From positions 1-64,000 of the forward strand of contig NZ_PQSS01000027.1 in the NCBI RefSeq assembly GCF_002920535.1: DNA of 64,000 bases. Direction: 5' to 3'. Position 1 is the first letter of the stretch. Each line of letters opens with the position of its first letter. Source of the DNA: Streptomyces sp. Ru71. GTDB lineage: Bacteria; Actinomycetota; Actinomycetes; Streptomycetales; Streptomycetaceae. The notes under the pieces are model-generated. The model had not been told where the DNA came from and did no database searches. It saw nothing but the letters and a program-made list of their open reading frames with translations. Shown here in pieces: positions 8,681-19,461 of this stretch. A program made the translations under genes and the position numbers.

Positions 8681-9475
8681 ATGGACTTCCCGGCCGACCT
8701 TCCGGCGGACTTCCCGGCCCCGGCGCACCCCCATCCGCACGGCGGATGGCCCGGCAACGAGCTGGAGGAGGTGCTGTCGGCCTCCCTCGGCGTGCCGGGG
8801 GCCGGCGGCAGGATCGTGGAGGTCCTGGGCCGCAGCTTCCTGTGGATCCCGCTGCCCAACGGCGGCGGCCCGCACAGCGGCCCCCTGGACCTGCCCACCA
8901 CCGAGCTCGACGGCCAGGCCTACGTACCCGTCTTCAGCTCCGAGGAGCAGTTCCGCCAGGCCACCGGCTCCCACATGGCGTACACCGTCGCGCCCGCAGT
9001 GGAGTTCGCCCGCGGCCTGCCCGCGCAGGTCGGCATCGCGGTGAACCCGGGCGGCGTGGTCGGCGTCCCGCTGCCGCCGGAGGCGGTGGCCGAGCTGTGC
9101 CGCTCCGGCCGCACCCCGCTGGACGGCCCCGCGAGCGGCGGCCGGGTCCGCCTGTTCGAGCCGGACTGGCAGGACGACCCCGTCGACTTCCTCTCCGCCG
9201 CGTCCGCCGAGTTCGAGGCCACCGGCATCGTCCTGACCGCCCGCCGGTGCCTGGCCGCGATCGAGACGGCCGACCCGGTCATGTTCGTCGGCGTCGAACT
9301 CTCCCAGTGGGAGGGCGATCTGAGGAACGCCCCGCTGGACGCGCTGGGCCGGGCCCTGGGCAGCACCCCGGCCCCCTGGCCGGTCAACCTGATCCTGCTG
9401 GACCTGGCCGGCGACGACCCCGTGGCGCTCTGGCTGAGGGAGAAGGTACGGCCGTTCTACAGCAAGGCGGGCTGA
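8681..9475 (+). CDS. SseB-family protein
   Basis: 264 residues with the layout of enhanced serine sensitivity protein SseB: an N-terminal domain with SFLWIPLPNG and YVPVFSSEEQFRQATG, followed by a C-terminal domain ending in WLREKVRPFYSKAG. No transmembrane segment or catalytic motif is visible. In E. coli, SseB overexpression alters serine sensitivity; its molecular action is unclear, and related domains occur in immunity or effector-linked proteins. A second, similar protein follows directly. GGTGGAG lies just before the ATG, unusually close. Proximity to serine/glycine genes is suggestive but not proof of a shared role. Confidence 0.85.
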   Translation: MDFPADLPADFPAPAHPHPHGGWPGNELEEVLSASLGVPGAGGRIVEVLGRSFLWIPLPNGGGPHSGPLDLPTTELDGQAYVPVFSSEEQFRQATGSHMAYTVAPAVEFARGLPAQVGIAVNPGGVVGVPLPPEAVAELCRSGRTPLDGPASGGRVRLFEPDWQDDPVDFLSAASAEFEATGIVLTARRCLAAIETADPVMFVGVELSQWEGDLRNAPLDALGRALGSTPAPWPVNLILLDLAGDDPVALWLREKVRPFYSKAG

Positions 9476-9571
9476 CCCGCCCAACGCACCGCTCTCCCCG
9501 GTCCTCCCCACCCGCCACTTAACCTGGTTTCATAGCTCGGTCGAGGGTGTTGTAAGAAAGGGCGATTCGAA

Positions 9572-10381
9572 GTGAGCGCGAGCGGCACGGCCGCGACCGG
9601 CCAGGTCGAGCACATGCTGCGCCAGGTGACGCCCGGGCGGTACGACGCCTACGAGGCGCTGCTGCGCGCCCTCGCCACGCCCGCCACCGGCCAGATCTGG
9701 ATGCTGCTGTGGCACGGCCAGGCCGGCTCCCCGGACGCCCAGTACGGAAGCATGGAGGTCGACGGCCACGGCTACGCCCCGTGCGTCACCTCCGCCCAGG
9801 AGCTGAGCGCCAGCGGCTGGAACCGGTCGTACGAGGTGGTCGACGGCCTGGAGGTGGCCCGCGCCCTCTACCCCGACCACTACGGCCTGTGGCTCAACCC
9901 GCACGCCCCCGGCGGCGGCGTCGGCATCCCCTGGCTGGATCTGCGCCGCATCGCCACCGGCCTGGACCGCCAGCCCGCCGGCCCCCTGCGCCTGTCGGAG
10001 CCGGCCATCGAGATCCCGCAGTTCTACGCCCTGCTCGCGCAGAACGCGCACCGCACCCCGGCGATCCGCTCGCTGCGCCGCGCCTGGGTGCAGCCGGCGC
10101 TCGGATCGCCGTACCTCGTCATCGGCCTGGACGTCTACGACACCTCGCCGGCCGCCGTGGACTCCGTACGCGCGATGATGCAGCAGTCCCTCGGCGCGGT
10201 GCCGGACGGCCTGCCGGTGTCGACCGTGGCGATGAGCGACGACTACGACCCGGTCGTGATGTGGATGCGGGCCACCGCCCGCCCGTTCTACGACCGTGAG
10301 GCCCACGCGGCGGCCCCGGCCCCGGCCCAGGCGCCCGCGGCCGGCTACGGCTACCCGCCGCCGGCACCCGGCCGGTACTGA
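9572..10381 (+). CDS. SseB-family protein, second copy
   Basis: 269 residues, GTG start with GAAAGGG upstream. The N-terminal segment EALLRALATPATGQIWMLLWHG resembles the SseB entry domain, and the C-terminal part ends in WMRATARPFYDREA, matching the VRPFYSKAG end of the preceding gene. The two are therefore diverged paralogues in tandem, 96 bases apart. The last ~25 residues are an Ala/Pro-rich tail (AAAPAPAQAPAAG). No enzyme motif is seen. Probably a paired or heteromeric unit with the upstream protein; function unknown. Confidence 0.78.
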   Translation: MSASGTAATGQVEHMLRQVTPGRYDAYEALLRALATPATGQIWMLLWHGQAGSPDAQYGSMEVDGHGYAPCVTSAQELSASGWNRSYEVVDGLEVARALYPDHYGLWLNPHAPGGGVGIPWLDLRRIATGLDRQPAGPLRLSEPAIEIPQFYALLAQNAHRTPAIRSLRRAWVQPALGSPYLVIGLDVYDTSPAAVDSVRAMMQQSLGAVPDGLPVSTVAMSDDYDPVVMWMRATARPFYDREAHAAAPAPAQAPAAGYGYPPPAPGRY

Positions 10382-10712
10382 CGCCGGCTCAGCGCCACAC
10401 GGGAACCGGAGAGCACTCCGCACCCTTCTGCGCGCGTAGATCAAGGCGGATGACCCCGTCCCGTCCGATTCGTCCCGGTTAGTCCCCGTCCGGCCCGCGC
10501 CACCCGCCGTCCGGATAACGGAACCCCCCAGACAGCATCACGTTTAGGCATCCTTTCACCGCCAAGTCTGGCAACTGATCGCACAAGCGTTGAAGACTCC
10601 CGCTCCAAGGGGCCCAGTCGCCCCTGTGTACGACTGAGTACGACGGACTGACCATGCCGCCACAGCGGCAAGTGCGGGCCGGCTACCGCCGGTTGAGAGG
10701 GGTCCCTGCCAG
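10382..10712 (+). other. 331-base gap upstream of the oligopeptide transporter
   Basis: No gene is supported. The gap holds a short stem GGGGC/GCCCC at 10609-10624 with a 6-base loop, and two copies of GTACGAC at 10628-10634 and 10638-10644, spaced 10 bases, one helical turn, apart. The less GC-rich stretch at 10535-10600 probably contains the promoter of the opp operon. The paired GTACGAC is a candidate activator or repressor site. Confidence 0.45.
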
Positions 10713-11720
10713 ATGACGGCACCATTGCACGAGCCGACCGCGGAAGCGGCCCCGAGCGCGGCCGAGGAAGCGGCGGTTGCGACCACCGGCGCGAAGGCCG
10801 TCCAGGGCCGGTCCCTGGGCCGGATCGCCTGGGAGCGCCTGAAGCGGGACAAGCTCGCCCTCACGGGCGGCGTCGTCGTGCTGCTCCTCATCGTCGTCGC
10901 CCTGCTCGCACCCTTGATCACCAAGGCGGCCGGGCAGGACCCGAACGCCTATCACGAGAACCTGATCGACCCGCTGTTCGGCACCCCCAAGGGGTCGCTG
11001 GGCGGTATGAGCGGGGAGCACTGGCTGGGCGTCGAGCCCGTCAACGGCCGCGACATCTTCGCCCGTATCGTCTACGGCGCCCAGATCTCCCTGCTGGTCG
11101 GCTTCCTGTCCGCGATCGTCGCCGTCGTCCTCGGCACGGTCCTGGGCATCCTCGCCGGCTTCTTCGGCGGCTGGGTCGACTCGCTGATCAGCCGGGTGAT
11201 GGACGGCCTGCTGGCCTTCCCGCAGCTGCTGTTCACCATCGCGCTGGTCTCCGTCATGCCGAACAACATGCTGGGCCTGTCCGGCACCGGCGTGCGCGTG
11301 TTCATGATGATCGTGGTCATCGGCTTCTTCGGCTGGCCCTACATCGGACGCGTGGTGCGCGGCCAGACGCTCTCGCTGCGCGAGCGCGAGTACGTCGAGG
11401 CCGCCCGATCGCTGGGCGCCGGGCGGCTGTACATCCTGTTCAAGGAGCTGCTGCCCAATCTCGTGGCGCCGATCATCGTCTACACGACGATGATGATCCC
11501 CACCAACATCCTCACCGAGGCGGCACTCAGCTTCCTGGGCGTGGGCGTCAAGCCGCCCACCGCCTCCTGGGGGCAGATGCTTTCGAGCGCGATCGACTAC
11601 TACGACTCGGACCCCATGTACATGGTGGTCCCCGGCGTGGCGATCTTCGTCACCGTTCTTGCCTTCAACCTCTTCGGCGACGGCGTGCGCGACGCGCTCG
11701 ACCCCAAGGGCTCCCGCTGA
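10713..11720 (+). CDS. Oligopeptide/dipeptide ABC transporter permease (DppC/OppC type)
   Basis: Inner-membrane channel subunit, 335 residues. A cytoplasmic N-terminal stretch rich in Ala/Glu precedes the first membrane segment (LTGGVVVLLLIVVALLAPL, about 50-68), as in OppC N-terminal domains. Binding-protein-dependent transport domain follows, with the EAA coupling loop EYVEAARSLGAGRLYILFKE near 227-246. First gene of a five-gene operon: permease, binding lipoprotein, permease, ATPase, ATPase. The same kind of layout is found in the developmental BldK peptide importer, so this may be a BldK-like paralogue. GAGAGGGG lies ahead of the ATG. Confidence 0.93.
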   Translation: MTAPLHEPTAEAAPSAAEEAAVATTGAKAVQGRSLGRIAWERLKRDKLALTGGVVVLLLIVVALLAPLITKAAGQDPNAYHENLIDPLFGTPKGSLGGMSGEHWLGVEPVNGRDIFARIVYGAQISLLVGFLSAIVAVVLGTVLGILAGFFGGWVDSLISRVMDGLLAFPQLLFTIALVSVMPNNMLGLSGTGVRVFMMIVVIGFFGWPYIGRVVRGQTLSLREREYVEAARSLGAGRLYILFKELLPNLVAPIIVYTTMMIPTNILTEAALSFLGVGVKPPTASWGQMLSSAIDYYDSDPMYMVVPGVAIFVTVLAFNLFGDGVRDALDPKGSR

Positions 11721-11793
11721 AGTGCCGTACCCCAAGCGACCCGTGGCAGCACCTGGCACGGGGTCTCTCATCAAATCCGGAGGATCCGAGATC

Positions 11794-13587
11794 GTGACTA
11801 CGCAACGCACCTCAGGGCGGCGCAAGCAGGCCATGGCCGCCGCCTTCGTGGTCGCCGGGCTGCTGACCACGGCGGCGTGCGGCGGCGGTGGCAGCGACGA
11901 CGGTGGCTCGAAGTCCGGTGCCGCCGGCTTCGACGCCGCCAACAACAAGGTCGCCCAGGCCTCGCTGGCCAAGAAGGGCGGCACGCTGAGGTTCGGCGCC
12001 GCCCAGGACGCCGACTCCTGGGACACCACGCGCGGCTACTACGGCTTCATGTGGAACTTCTCCCGCTACTACAGCCGCCAGCTGGTCACGAACAAGCCGG
12101 CCCCGGGCAAGGAGGGCGCCACCCTCACCCCGGACCTCGCCACCGGCCTGGCCAAGGTCACCGACGACGGCAAGACCTACACGTACACGCTGCGCGACGG
12201 GATCACCTGGGAGGACGGCAAGCCGATCACCTCCAAGGACCTCAAGTACGGCATCGAGCGCATCTGGGCGCAGGACGTCCTCTCCGGCGGTCCGACCTAC
12301 CTGAAGGACGTGCTCGACCCCAAGGGCGAGTACAAGGGCCCCTACAAGGACACCACCGCCGACCACCTGGGCCTGAAGGCGATCGACACGCCGGACGACA
12401 AGACCATCGTCTTCCACCTGCCGAAGGCCAACTCGGACTTCGAGGAGATGCTGGCCCTGACCTCGGCGTCCCCGGTCCGCCAGGACATGGACACCAAGTC
12501 GAAGTACGGTCTGAAGCCCTTCTCCTCCGGCCCGTACAAGTTCCAGTCGTACAACCCGGGCAAGGACCTCACCCTCGTCCGCAACACCAACTGGAAGCAG
12601 GCCTCGGACCCGGTCCGCAAGGCGTACCCGGACAAGATCACGGTCAAGTTCTTCTCCAACGCCAACGAGCTGGACCAGCGCCTGATCAACGGCGACCTGG
12701 ACCTGGACATCAACCAGACCGGCATGTCGCCGCAGGGCCGCCAGATCGCCCTGAAGCAGCACAAGGCCAACCTGGACAACCCGACGTCCGGCTACATCCG
12801 TTACGCGGTCTTCCCGCAGAGCGTGAAGCCGTTCGACAACATCCACTGCCGCCTGGCCGTGATCTACGGCGCCGACCACGTCTCCCTGCAGACCGCGCGT
12901 GGCGGCCCCCTGGCCGGCGGTGAAATCGGCACCAACATGCTGCCGCCGTCCGTCGCGGGTGGCGAGGGCCAGAAGTACGACCCGTACCAGCTCGCCGGTG
13001 CCAACAAGAACGGCAACGCCGCCAAGGCCAAGGAAGAGCTGAAGGCCTGCGGCCAGCCGAACGGCTTCAAGACCACCATCGCGGTGCGCAACAACAAGCC
13101 GGTCGAGGTGGCCACCGCCCAGTCCCTGCAGGCGTCGCTGAAGAAGGTCGGCATCAACGTCGACATCGACCAGTACGACGGCTCGCAGACCACCGGCATC
13201 ATCGGCAGCCCCTCGAACGTGCAGAAGAAGGGCTACGGCATCATCATCATGGGCTGGGGCCCGGACTTCCCGTCCGTGCAGGGCTTCGGTCTGCCGCTGT
13301 GGGACAGCAAGTACATCCAGCAGAGCGGTAACAACAACTACGCCCTGATCAACGACAAGACGATCGACGGGCTGTTCGACTCCTACGTGAACACGCTGGA
13401 CGACGCCGGCAAGACCAAGATCGCCACGGAGATCAACCACAAGGTCATGGAGGGCGGCTACTACCTGCCCTTCGTCTTCGAGAAGTTCATCAACTGGCGC
13501 AGCGACAACCTGGCGAACGTCTACACCACCGACGGCTACAGCGGTATGTACGACTTCGTCAACCTCGGTCTGAAGAACTCGAAGTAA
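11794..13587 (+). CDS. Peptide-binding lipoprotein of ABC transporter
   Basis: Extracellular solute-binding family 5 protein, 597 residues, anchored as a lipoprotein. The signal is RRKQAMAAAFVVAGLLTTAAC with the lipid-modified cysteine at 29, followed by a GGGGSDDGG linker. The mature part has family-5 blocks such as TYTYTLRDGITWEDGKP, DVKYGIER-like DLKYGIERIW, and GPYKFQSYNPGKDLTLVRN. The GTG at 11794 has GGAGG about 9 bases upstream and is chosen over an in-frame ATG at 11659 that overlaps the permease gene and would block the signal peptide. It delivers oligopeptides to the two permeases. Confidence 0.94.
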   Translation: MTTQRTSGRRKQAMAAAFVVAGLLTTAACGGGGSDDGGSKSGAAGFDAANNKVAQASLAKKGGTLRFGAAQDADSWDTTRGYYGFMWNFSRYYSRQLVTNKPAPGKEGATLTPDLATGLAKVTDDGKTYTYTLRDGITWEDGKPITSKDLKYGIERIWAQDVLSGGPTYLKDVLDPKGEYKGPYKDTTADHLGLKAIDTPDDKTIVFHLPKANSDFEEMLALTSASPVRQDMDTKSKYGLKPFSSGPYKFQSYNPGKDLTLVRNTNWKQASDPVRKAYPDKITVKFFSNANELDQRLINGDLDLDINQTGMSPQGRQIALKQHKANLDNPTSGYIRYAVFPQSVKPFDNIHCRLAVIYGADHVSLQTARGGPLAGGEIGTNMLPPSVAGGEGQKYDPYQLAGANKNGNAAKAKEELKACGQPNGFKTTIAVRNNKPVEVATAQSLQASLKKVGINVDIDQYDGSQTTGIIGSPSNVQKKGYGIIIMGWGPDFPSVQGFGLPLWDSKYIQQSGNNNYALINDKTIDGLFDSYVNTLDDAGKTKIATEINHKVMEGGYYLPFVFEKFINWRSDNLANVYTTDGYSGMYDFVNLGLKNSK

Positions 13588-13641
13588 ACCCGGCACACCC
13601 GCCGTACGGCACGAAAGGCAGGTGAAGGCCGGCGCGGCGTG

Positions 13642-13677
13642 ACCGCGGGCCCCCGGACGACCTCCGGGGCCCGCGGT
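13642..13677 (+). terminator. Intercistronic hairpin after binding-protein gene
   Basis: A 15-bp GC-rich stem with one bulged C: ACCGCGGGCCCC plus GGA at 13642-13657 pairs with TCCGGGGCCCGCGGT at 13663-13677, loop about 5 bases, no T-tract. It lies between the binding-lipoprotein gene and the second permease gene. Such hairpins commonly protect or partly terminate the upstream message, giving more binding protein than permease; that role is inferred. Confidence 0.65.
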
Positions 13678-13697
13678 CCCGCGGCGGGCCGTAAGCT

Positions 13698-14696
13698 GTG
13701 CTCGCTTACCTCATCAGGCGGTTGTTCGCCGCCATAGTGATGCTCGTGGTCATCATCCTGGCCGTGTTCTGCATCTTCTTCCTGATCCCCAAGTGGGCGG
13801 GCGTCGACATCGCCCTGAGCTTCGTGGGCAAGCAGGCCGACCCGGGGGCCGTGGAGGGCGTGCGGCAGAAGCTCGGCCTCGGCGACCCGGTCTACCTCCA
13901 GGTCTGGCACTTCTTCAAGGGCATCATCGCCGGCCGCACCTACTCCGGCGGCGGTGACGTCGTGCACTGCTCCGCGCCGTGCTTCGGCTACTCGTTCAAG
14001 AGCGAGCAGGCCGTCTGGCCGGTGCTGACCGACCGTTTCCCGGTGACCCTGGGACTCGCGCTCGGCGCCGCCGTGCTGTGGCTGATCTTCGGTGTCGCGG
14101 CCGGTGTGCTCTCCGCCCTCAAGCGGGGCACCATCTGGGACCGCGGCGCGATGGTCGTCGCCCTGTCGGGTGTCTCCCTGCCCATCTACTTCACCGGTCT
14201 GCTCAGCATCGCGATCTTCGACATCGGGCTGCACTGGGTCGACTCGCAGTACGTGCCGTTCGCCGACAACCCGGCCCGCTGGTTCGAGAGCATGATCCTG
14301 CCCTGGGCCACCCTCGCCTTCCTCTACGCGGCGATGTACGCCCGCATCACCCGGGCCACCATGCTGGAGATCCTCGGCGAGGACTACATCCGCACGGCTC
14401 GCGCCAAGGGCCTGAAGGAACAGACGGTCATCGGCAAGCACGCCATGCGCTCCACCATGACCCCGCTGCTGACCATGCTCGGCATGGACCTCGGCGCCCT
14501 CATCGGCGGAGCCATCCTGACCGAGTCCACGTTCAACCTGCCCGGTCTCGGCCGTGCCGTGCTCGACGCCATCAAGAACCAGGACCTGCCCATCATCCTC
14601 GGCGTCACCCTGATCACATCTCTCGCGGTGCTCCTCGCCAACCTCGTGGTGGACGTCCTGTACGCCGTGATCGACCCCCGAGTGAGGCTCGCATGA
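13698..14696 (+). CDS. Oligopeptide/dipeptide ABC transporter permease (DppB/OppB type)
   Basis: 332-residue inner-membrane permease beginning LAYLIRRLFAAIVMLVVI after a GTG start, the characteristic OppB N-terminus. Six membrane segments are readable; the EAA-type loop YIRTARAKGLKEQTVIGKHA lies near 230-249, and the C-terminus ends ...DVLYAVIDPRVRLA as in DppB. The stop overlaps the ATG of the next ATPase gene (ATGA). No strong ribosome-binding site precedes the GTG. Partner of the upstream DppC-type permease. Confidence 0.93.
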   Translation: MLAYLIRRLFAAIVMLVVIILAVFCIFFLIPKWAGVDIALSFVGKQADPGAVEGVRQKLGLGDPVYLQVWHFFKGIIAGRTYSGGGDVVHCSAPCFGYSFKSEQAVWPVLTDRFPVTLGLALGAAVLWLIFGVAAGVLSALKRGTIWDRGAMVVALSGVSLPIYFTGLLSIAIFDIGLHWVDSQYVPFADNPARWFESMILPWATLAFLYAAMYARITRATMLEILGEDYIRTARAKGLKEQTVIGKHAMRSTMTPLLTMLGMDLGALIGGAILTESTFNLPGLGRAVLDAIKNQDLPIILGVTLITSLAVLLANLVVDVLYAVIDPRVRLA

Positions 14697-15786
14697 CCGA
14701 ACTGAGCAAGACCGGGGCGGCCGTGGGCGAGCCCACCCCCGCCTCGGCGCCGCCGTCGGCCTTCCTCGAAGTGCGCGACCTGAAGGTGCACTTCCCGACC
14801 GACGACGGCCTGGTCAAGTCCGTCGACGGGCTCAGCTTCCAGCTGGAGAAGGGCAAGACCCTCGGCATCGTGGGCGAGTCGGGCTCCGGCAAGTCGGTGA
14901 CCTCGCTCGGCATCATGGGCCTGCACACCGCCGGCCAGTACGGCAAGCGCAAGGCGCAGATCTCCGGCGAGATCTGGCTGGACGGCACCGAGCTGCTGTC
15001 CGCCGACCCCGACCACGTGCGCAAGCTGCGCGGCCGGCAGATGGCGATGATCTTCCAGGACCCGCTGTCCGCGCTGCACCCGTACTTCACGATCGGTCAG
15101 CAGATCGTCGAGGCGTACCGCACCCACCACAACGTCGACAAGAAGACCGCGCGCAAGCGGGCGGTCGAGATGCTCGACCGGGTGGGCATCCCGCAGCCGG
15201 ACAAGCGGGTGGACAGCTACCCGCACGAGTTCTCCGGCGGTATGCGCCAGCGCGCGATGATCGCCATGTCGCTGGTCAACAACCCCGAACTGCTCATCGC
15301 GGACGAGCCGACCACCGCCCTCGACGTCACCGTCCAGGCGCAGATCCTCGACCTGATCCGCGACCTGCAGAAGGAGTTCGGCTCCGCGGTCATCATCATC
15401 ACCCACGACCTGGGCGTCGTCGCCGAACTCGCCGACGACCTGCTGGTGATGTACGGCGGCCGCTGCGTCGAGCGCGGACCCGCCGAGAAGGTGTTCTACG
15501 AGCCCCGCCACCCCTACACCTGGGGCCTGCTCGGCTCGATGCCGCGCCTGGACCGCGAGCAGCAGGAGCGCCTGATCCCGGTCAAGGGCTCCCCGCCCTC
15601 CCTCATCAACGTCCCGTCCGGCTGCGCCTTCAACCCGCGCTGCCCGTACGCCGACGTGCCCAAGGACAACGTCACCCGCACGGTCCGCCCCGAGCTGGCC
15701 GAGGTCGGCAGCCGCCACTGGGCCGCCTGCCACATGAGCGCCGAGCAGCGGGAGCGTATCTGGACCGAAGAGATTGCGCCGAAGCT

Positions 15787-15790
<4 letters not shown>
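14693..15790 (+). CDS. Oligopeptide ABC transporter ATPase (DppD/OppD type)
   Basis: 365-residue cytoplasmic ATPase. Walker A GESGSGKS near 61-68, signature FSGGMRQR near 180, Walker B LLIADEPTTALD, H-loop IIITHDLG, and the C-terminal oligopeptide-transporter extension with the cysteine pattern SGCAFNPRCPYA...WAACHM that binds an iron-sulfur cluster in some homologues. Coupled to the permease by an ATGA overlap and to the next ATPase by a GTGA overlap, so the pair is likely made in equal amounts. Confidence 0.94.
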
Positions 15791-17337
<1,547 letters not shown>

Positions 17338-17345
17338 GCGCCCCA

Positions 17346-17380
17346 GGGGCGTGCGCCTTGCTTTGCCAGGTGCACGCCCC
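17346..17380 (+). terminator. Terminator-like hairpin of the opp operon
   Basis: GGGGCGTGC at 17346-17354 pairs with GCACGCCCC at 17372-17380; the stem continues inward by a G-T pair and CCT/AGG, leaving a 9-base loop. No T-tract follows, which is common for Streptomyces terminators. It starts 9 bases after the last stop codon of the operon. Confidence 0.7.
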
Positions 17381-17401
17381 GCGAGGCGTCAGAATGTTCG
17401 G

Positions 17402-18058
17402 GTGATCCCCCAGCTCTTCAGCCCCTCCGTCCAGCACACGCTCGACCTGGTCGGCATCTTCGTCTTCGCCATCTCCGGCGCGCTGCTGGCCGTGCGCAAG
17501 AACTTCGACGTCTTCGGCATCGCCGTCCTCGCCGAGGTCACCGCGCTGGGCGGCGGGCTGTTCCGGGACCTGATCATCGGCGCGGTGCCGCCGGCCGCCT
17601 TCACGGACCTCGGTTACTTCCTCACGCCGCTGCTCGCCACGCTCGTGGTCTTCTTCCTGCACCCGCACGTCGAGCGGATCCAGGCCGCGGTCCTCGTCTT
17701 CGACGCCGCCGGCCTCGGCCTGTTCTGCGTCGCCGGGACGACGAAGGCGTACGCCTACGGCCTCGGCCTGACCGCGTCGGCCACCCTGGGCCTGGCCACC
17801 GCGGTCGGCGGCGGCGTGCTGCGCGACGTACTCGCCAACGAGGTGCCCTCGCTGCTGCGCTGGGACCGCGACCTGTACGCGGTGCCGGCGATCGTCGGCT
17901 CCACGATGGTCGCCCTGTGCATCCGCTACGAGGCCCTCACCCCGCTGGCCAGCGGCCTCGCCGCGCTCGCGGCCTTCGTCCTGCGGCTGCTCGCGATGCG
18001 CTTCCACTGGCGGGCTCCGCGCGCCTGGAACCGGCGTTCGACGGTCACGGAGGAGTAG
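17402..18058 (+). CDS. TRIC-type (UPF0126) membrane protein
   Basis: 218-residue integral membrane protein with two repeats of three membrane segments, as in prokaryotic trimeric intracellular cation channels. Each repeat holds the glycine-rich GGG-hRD motif: ALGGGLFRDLIIG in the first and AVGGGVLRDVLANEVP in the second. The start is the GTG at 17402, before VIPQLFSPSVQHTLDLVGIF; upstream in-frame codons run into the preceding operon. Likely a potassium-permeable channel by homology, but the physiological ion in Streptomyces is not established. Stands alone after the opp terminator, convergent with the esterase gene (3 bases between stops). Confidence 0.9.
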   Translation: MIPQLFSPSVQHTLDLVGIFVFAISGALLAVRKNFDVFGIAVLAEVTALGGGLFRDLIIGAVPPAAFTDLGYFLTPLLATLVVFFLHPHVERIQAAVLVFDAAGLGLFCVAGTTKAYAYGLGLTASATLGLATAVGGGVLRDVLANEVPSLLRWDRDLYAVPAIVGSTMVALCIRYEALTPLASGLAALAAFVLRLLAMRFHWRAPRAWNRRSTVTEE

Positions 18059-18061
18059 GTC

Positions 18062-19297
18062 TCAGTCCTTGCGCCCGGCCCCCCGCTGGGCGGGAGCCCC
18101 ACTGGCCAGCTCGGCCCGCGTGGTGCCGGAGTGCGACGGCGACCGGGGAGCGGTGGGGGTGTGGTCCTTGACGCCGTGCTTGCCCATCTGCACCGACAGC
18201 CAGCGGAAGACGGTGTCCACCTGGGGCTTCCACAGGGCCATGGTGTGCCCGCCCGCGGTGCGCGGCAGATAGACCACGTGCACGGTCGTGGGCGCCTTGG
18301 CGGCCTGCTTCAGCGCCAGGGCCGCCTCGTAGCCGTCGCCGGGCTGGCCGGAGAGGTAGAGGGCGACCTGCGGCGGCGTCGCGGCCTTGCGCAGCAGCAC
18401 ATAGGGGTTGTTCGCGGCCCGCAGCGCCGGGGTCTGTGCGGCGAGGGAGTTGCTCTCGCCGATCGGGTCGTTGTACCCGGACAGGCTCACGGCGGCCCGG
18501 TAGCGGTCGGGGTGGGCGACGGCGAGCTTGGCGGCGCAGTGCGCGCCGGCGGAGTACCCGGCGACCGCCCAGCCGCCCGGCGAGGGCTGCGTGCGGAAGT
18601 TGTCCTTGACCATCTTGGGCACGTCGATGCTGAGCCAGGTGTCGGCGTTGACCGTGCCGGGGATGTTGGCGCAGCCCGTGTCCACACCGGCCAGCAGGTT
18701 GGTGCGCGGCGCGACCAGGATGAACGGCGCGACCTCCCCGGAGCGCATCAGCGGCAGCAGCTGCTCGTGGGCCTTCATCGAGCCGAACCAGGCCTTGGCC
18801 GAGCCGGGGTAGCCCGGCAGGAGCTCGACGACCGGGAACTTGTAGTGCCGCCAGGCGGGCAGGTGGTACTGCGGCGGCAGCCAGACGTAGACCTCGGCGT
18901 CCACCCCGGACACCTGGCCCTTGAGCTGGGTGACCTGCACCCCGCCGGCCGCGCGCATCCCGGGCCCCGTCGCCGGGCTGAACTTCTGTTCGACCTTGGG
19001 CAGCTTGTCCAGCGCGATGTTGCCGGTGCCGTTCGCACCGAGGTCGGCGGCCTGGTGGACGTGGTCGCCGGTGCCGAGCAGGTCGTCCCAGTTGTCGTAC
19101 AGGTTGTTGGAGTTGTTGACCAGGACGAAGACCAGGGCGACGGCGGTGCCCTGGGCGAACAGCAGCATCAGCAGCCGGGCGGCGGCGCGCAGCACCTTCG
19201 GTCCGCGCAGCCGCGACCACAGGACCAGCGGAACGAGCACGGCCACCACGGCCAGCACGATCAGGGTGTAGAGGAACGGAGTCCCGGTGAGGCTCAT
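18062..19297 (-). CDS. Membrane-anchored alpha/beta-hydrolase esterase
   Basis: 411 residues. The first ~60 are two hydrophobic segments (LYTLIVLAVVAVLVPLVLW and LMLLFAQGTAVALVFVLV), which place the enzyme part outside the membrane. The rest is an esterase-D/antigen-85-like alpha/beta hydrolase: PVVELLPGYPG, nucleophile elbow GYSAGAHCAAKLA near 245, and a late histidine in RTAGGHTMALW. Substrate unknown; in mycobacteria, related folds act as mycolyltransferases, but Streptomyces lack mycolates. Convergent with the TRIC gene and divergent from the thioesterase. Confidence 0.85.
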   Translation of the reverse strand: MSLTGTPFLYTLIVLAVVAVLVPLVLWSRLRGPKVLRAAARLLMLLFAQGTAVALVFVLVNNSNNLYDNWDDLLGTGDHVHQAADLGANGTGNIALDKLPKVEQKFSPATGPGMRAAGGVQVTQLKGQVSGVDAEVYVWLPPQYHLPAWRHYKFPVVELLPGYPGSAKAWFGSMKAHEQLLPLMRSGEVAPFILVAPRTNLLAGVDTGCANIPGTVNADTWLSIDVPKMVKDNFRTQPSPGGWAVAGYSAGAHCAAKLAVAHPDRYRAAVSLSGYNDPIGESNSLAAQTPALRAANNPYVLLRKAATPPQVALYLSGQPGDGYEAALALKQAAKAPTTVHVVYLPRTAGGHTMALWKPQVDTVFRWLSVQMGKHGVKDHTPTAPRSPSHSGTTRAELASGAPAQRGAGRKD

Positions 19298-19461
19298 GTC
19301 CCTAGAGAGGGCGATAACCGCGACAAGGTTTACGGACTAGTACGGACACTTACCGATTAATTGCCGAACCCTCACCTGTGCGGCGGTGCGCGGAGGGCTC
19401 GCGGCCGGATCGCGGCGGAGAAAAGCTACCGCTTAGTAGTTACCTGTTGTACCGTTCAGTC

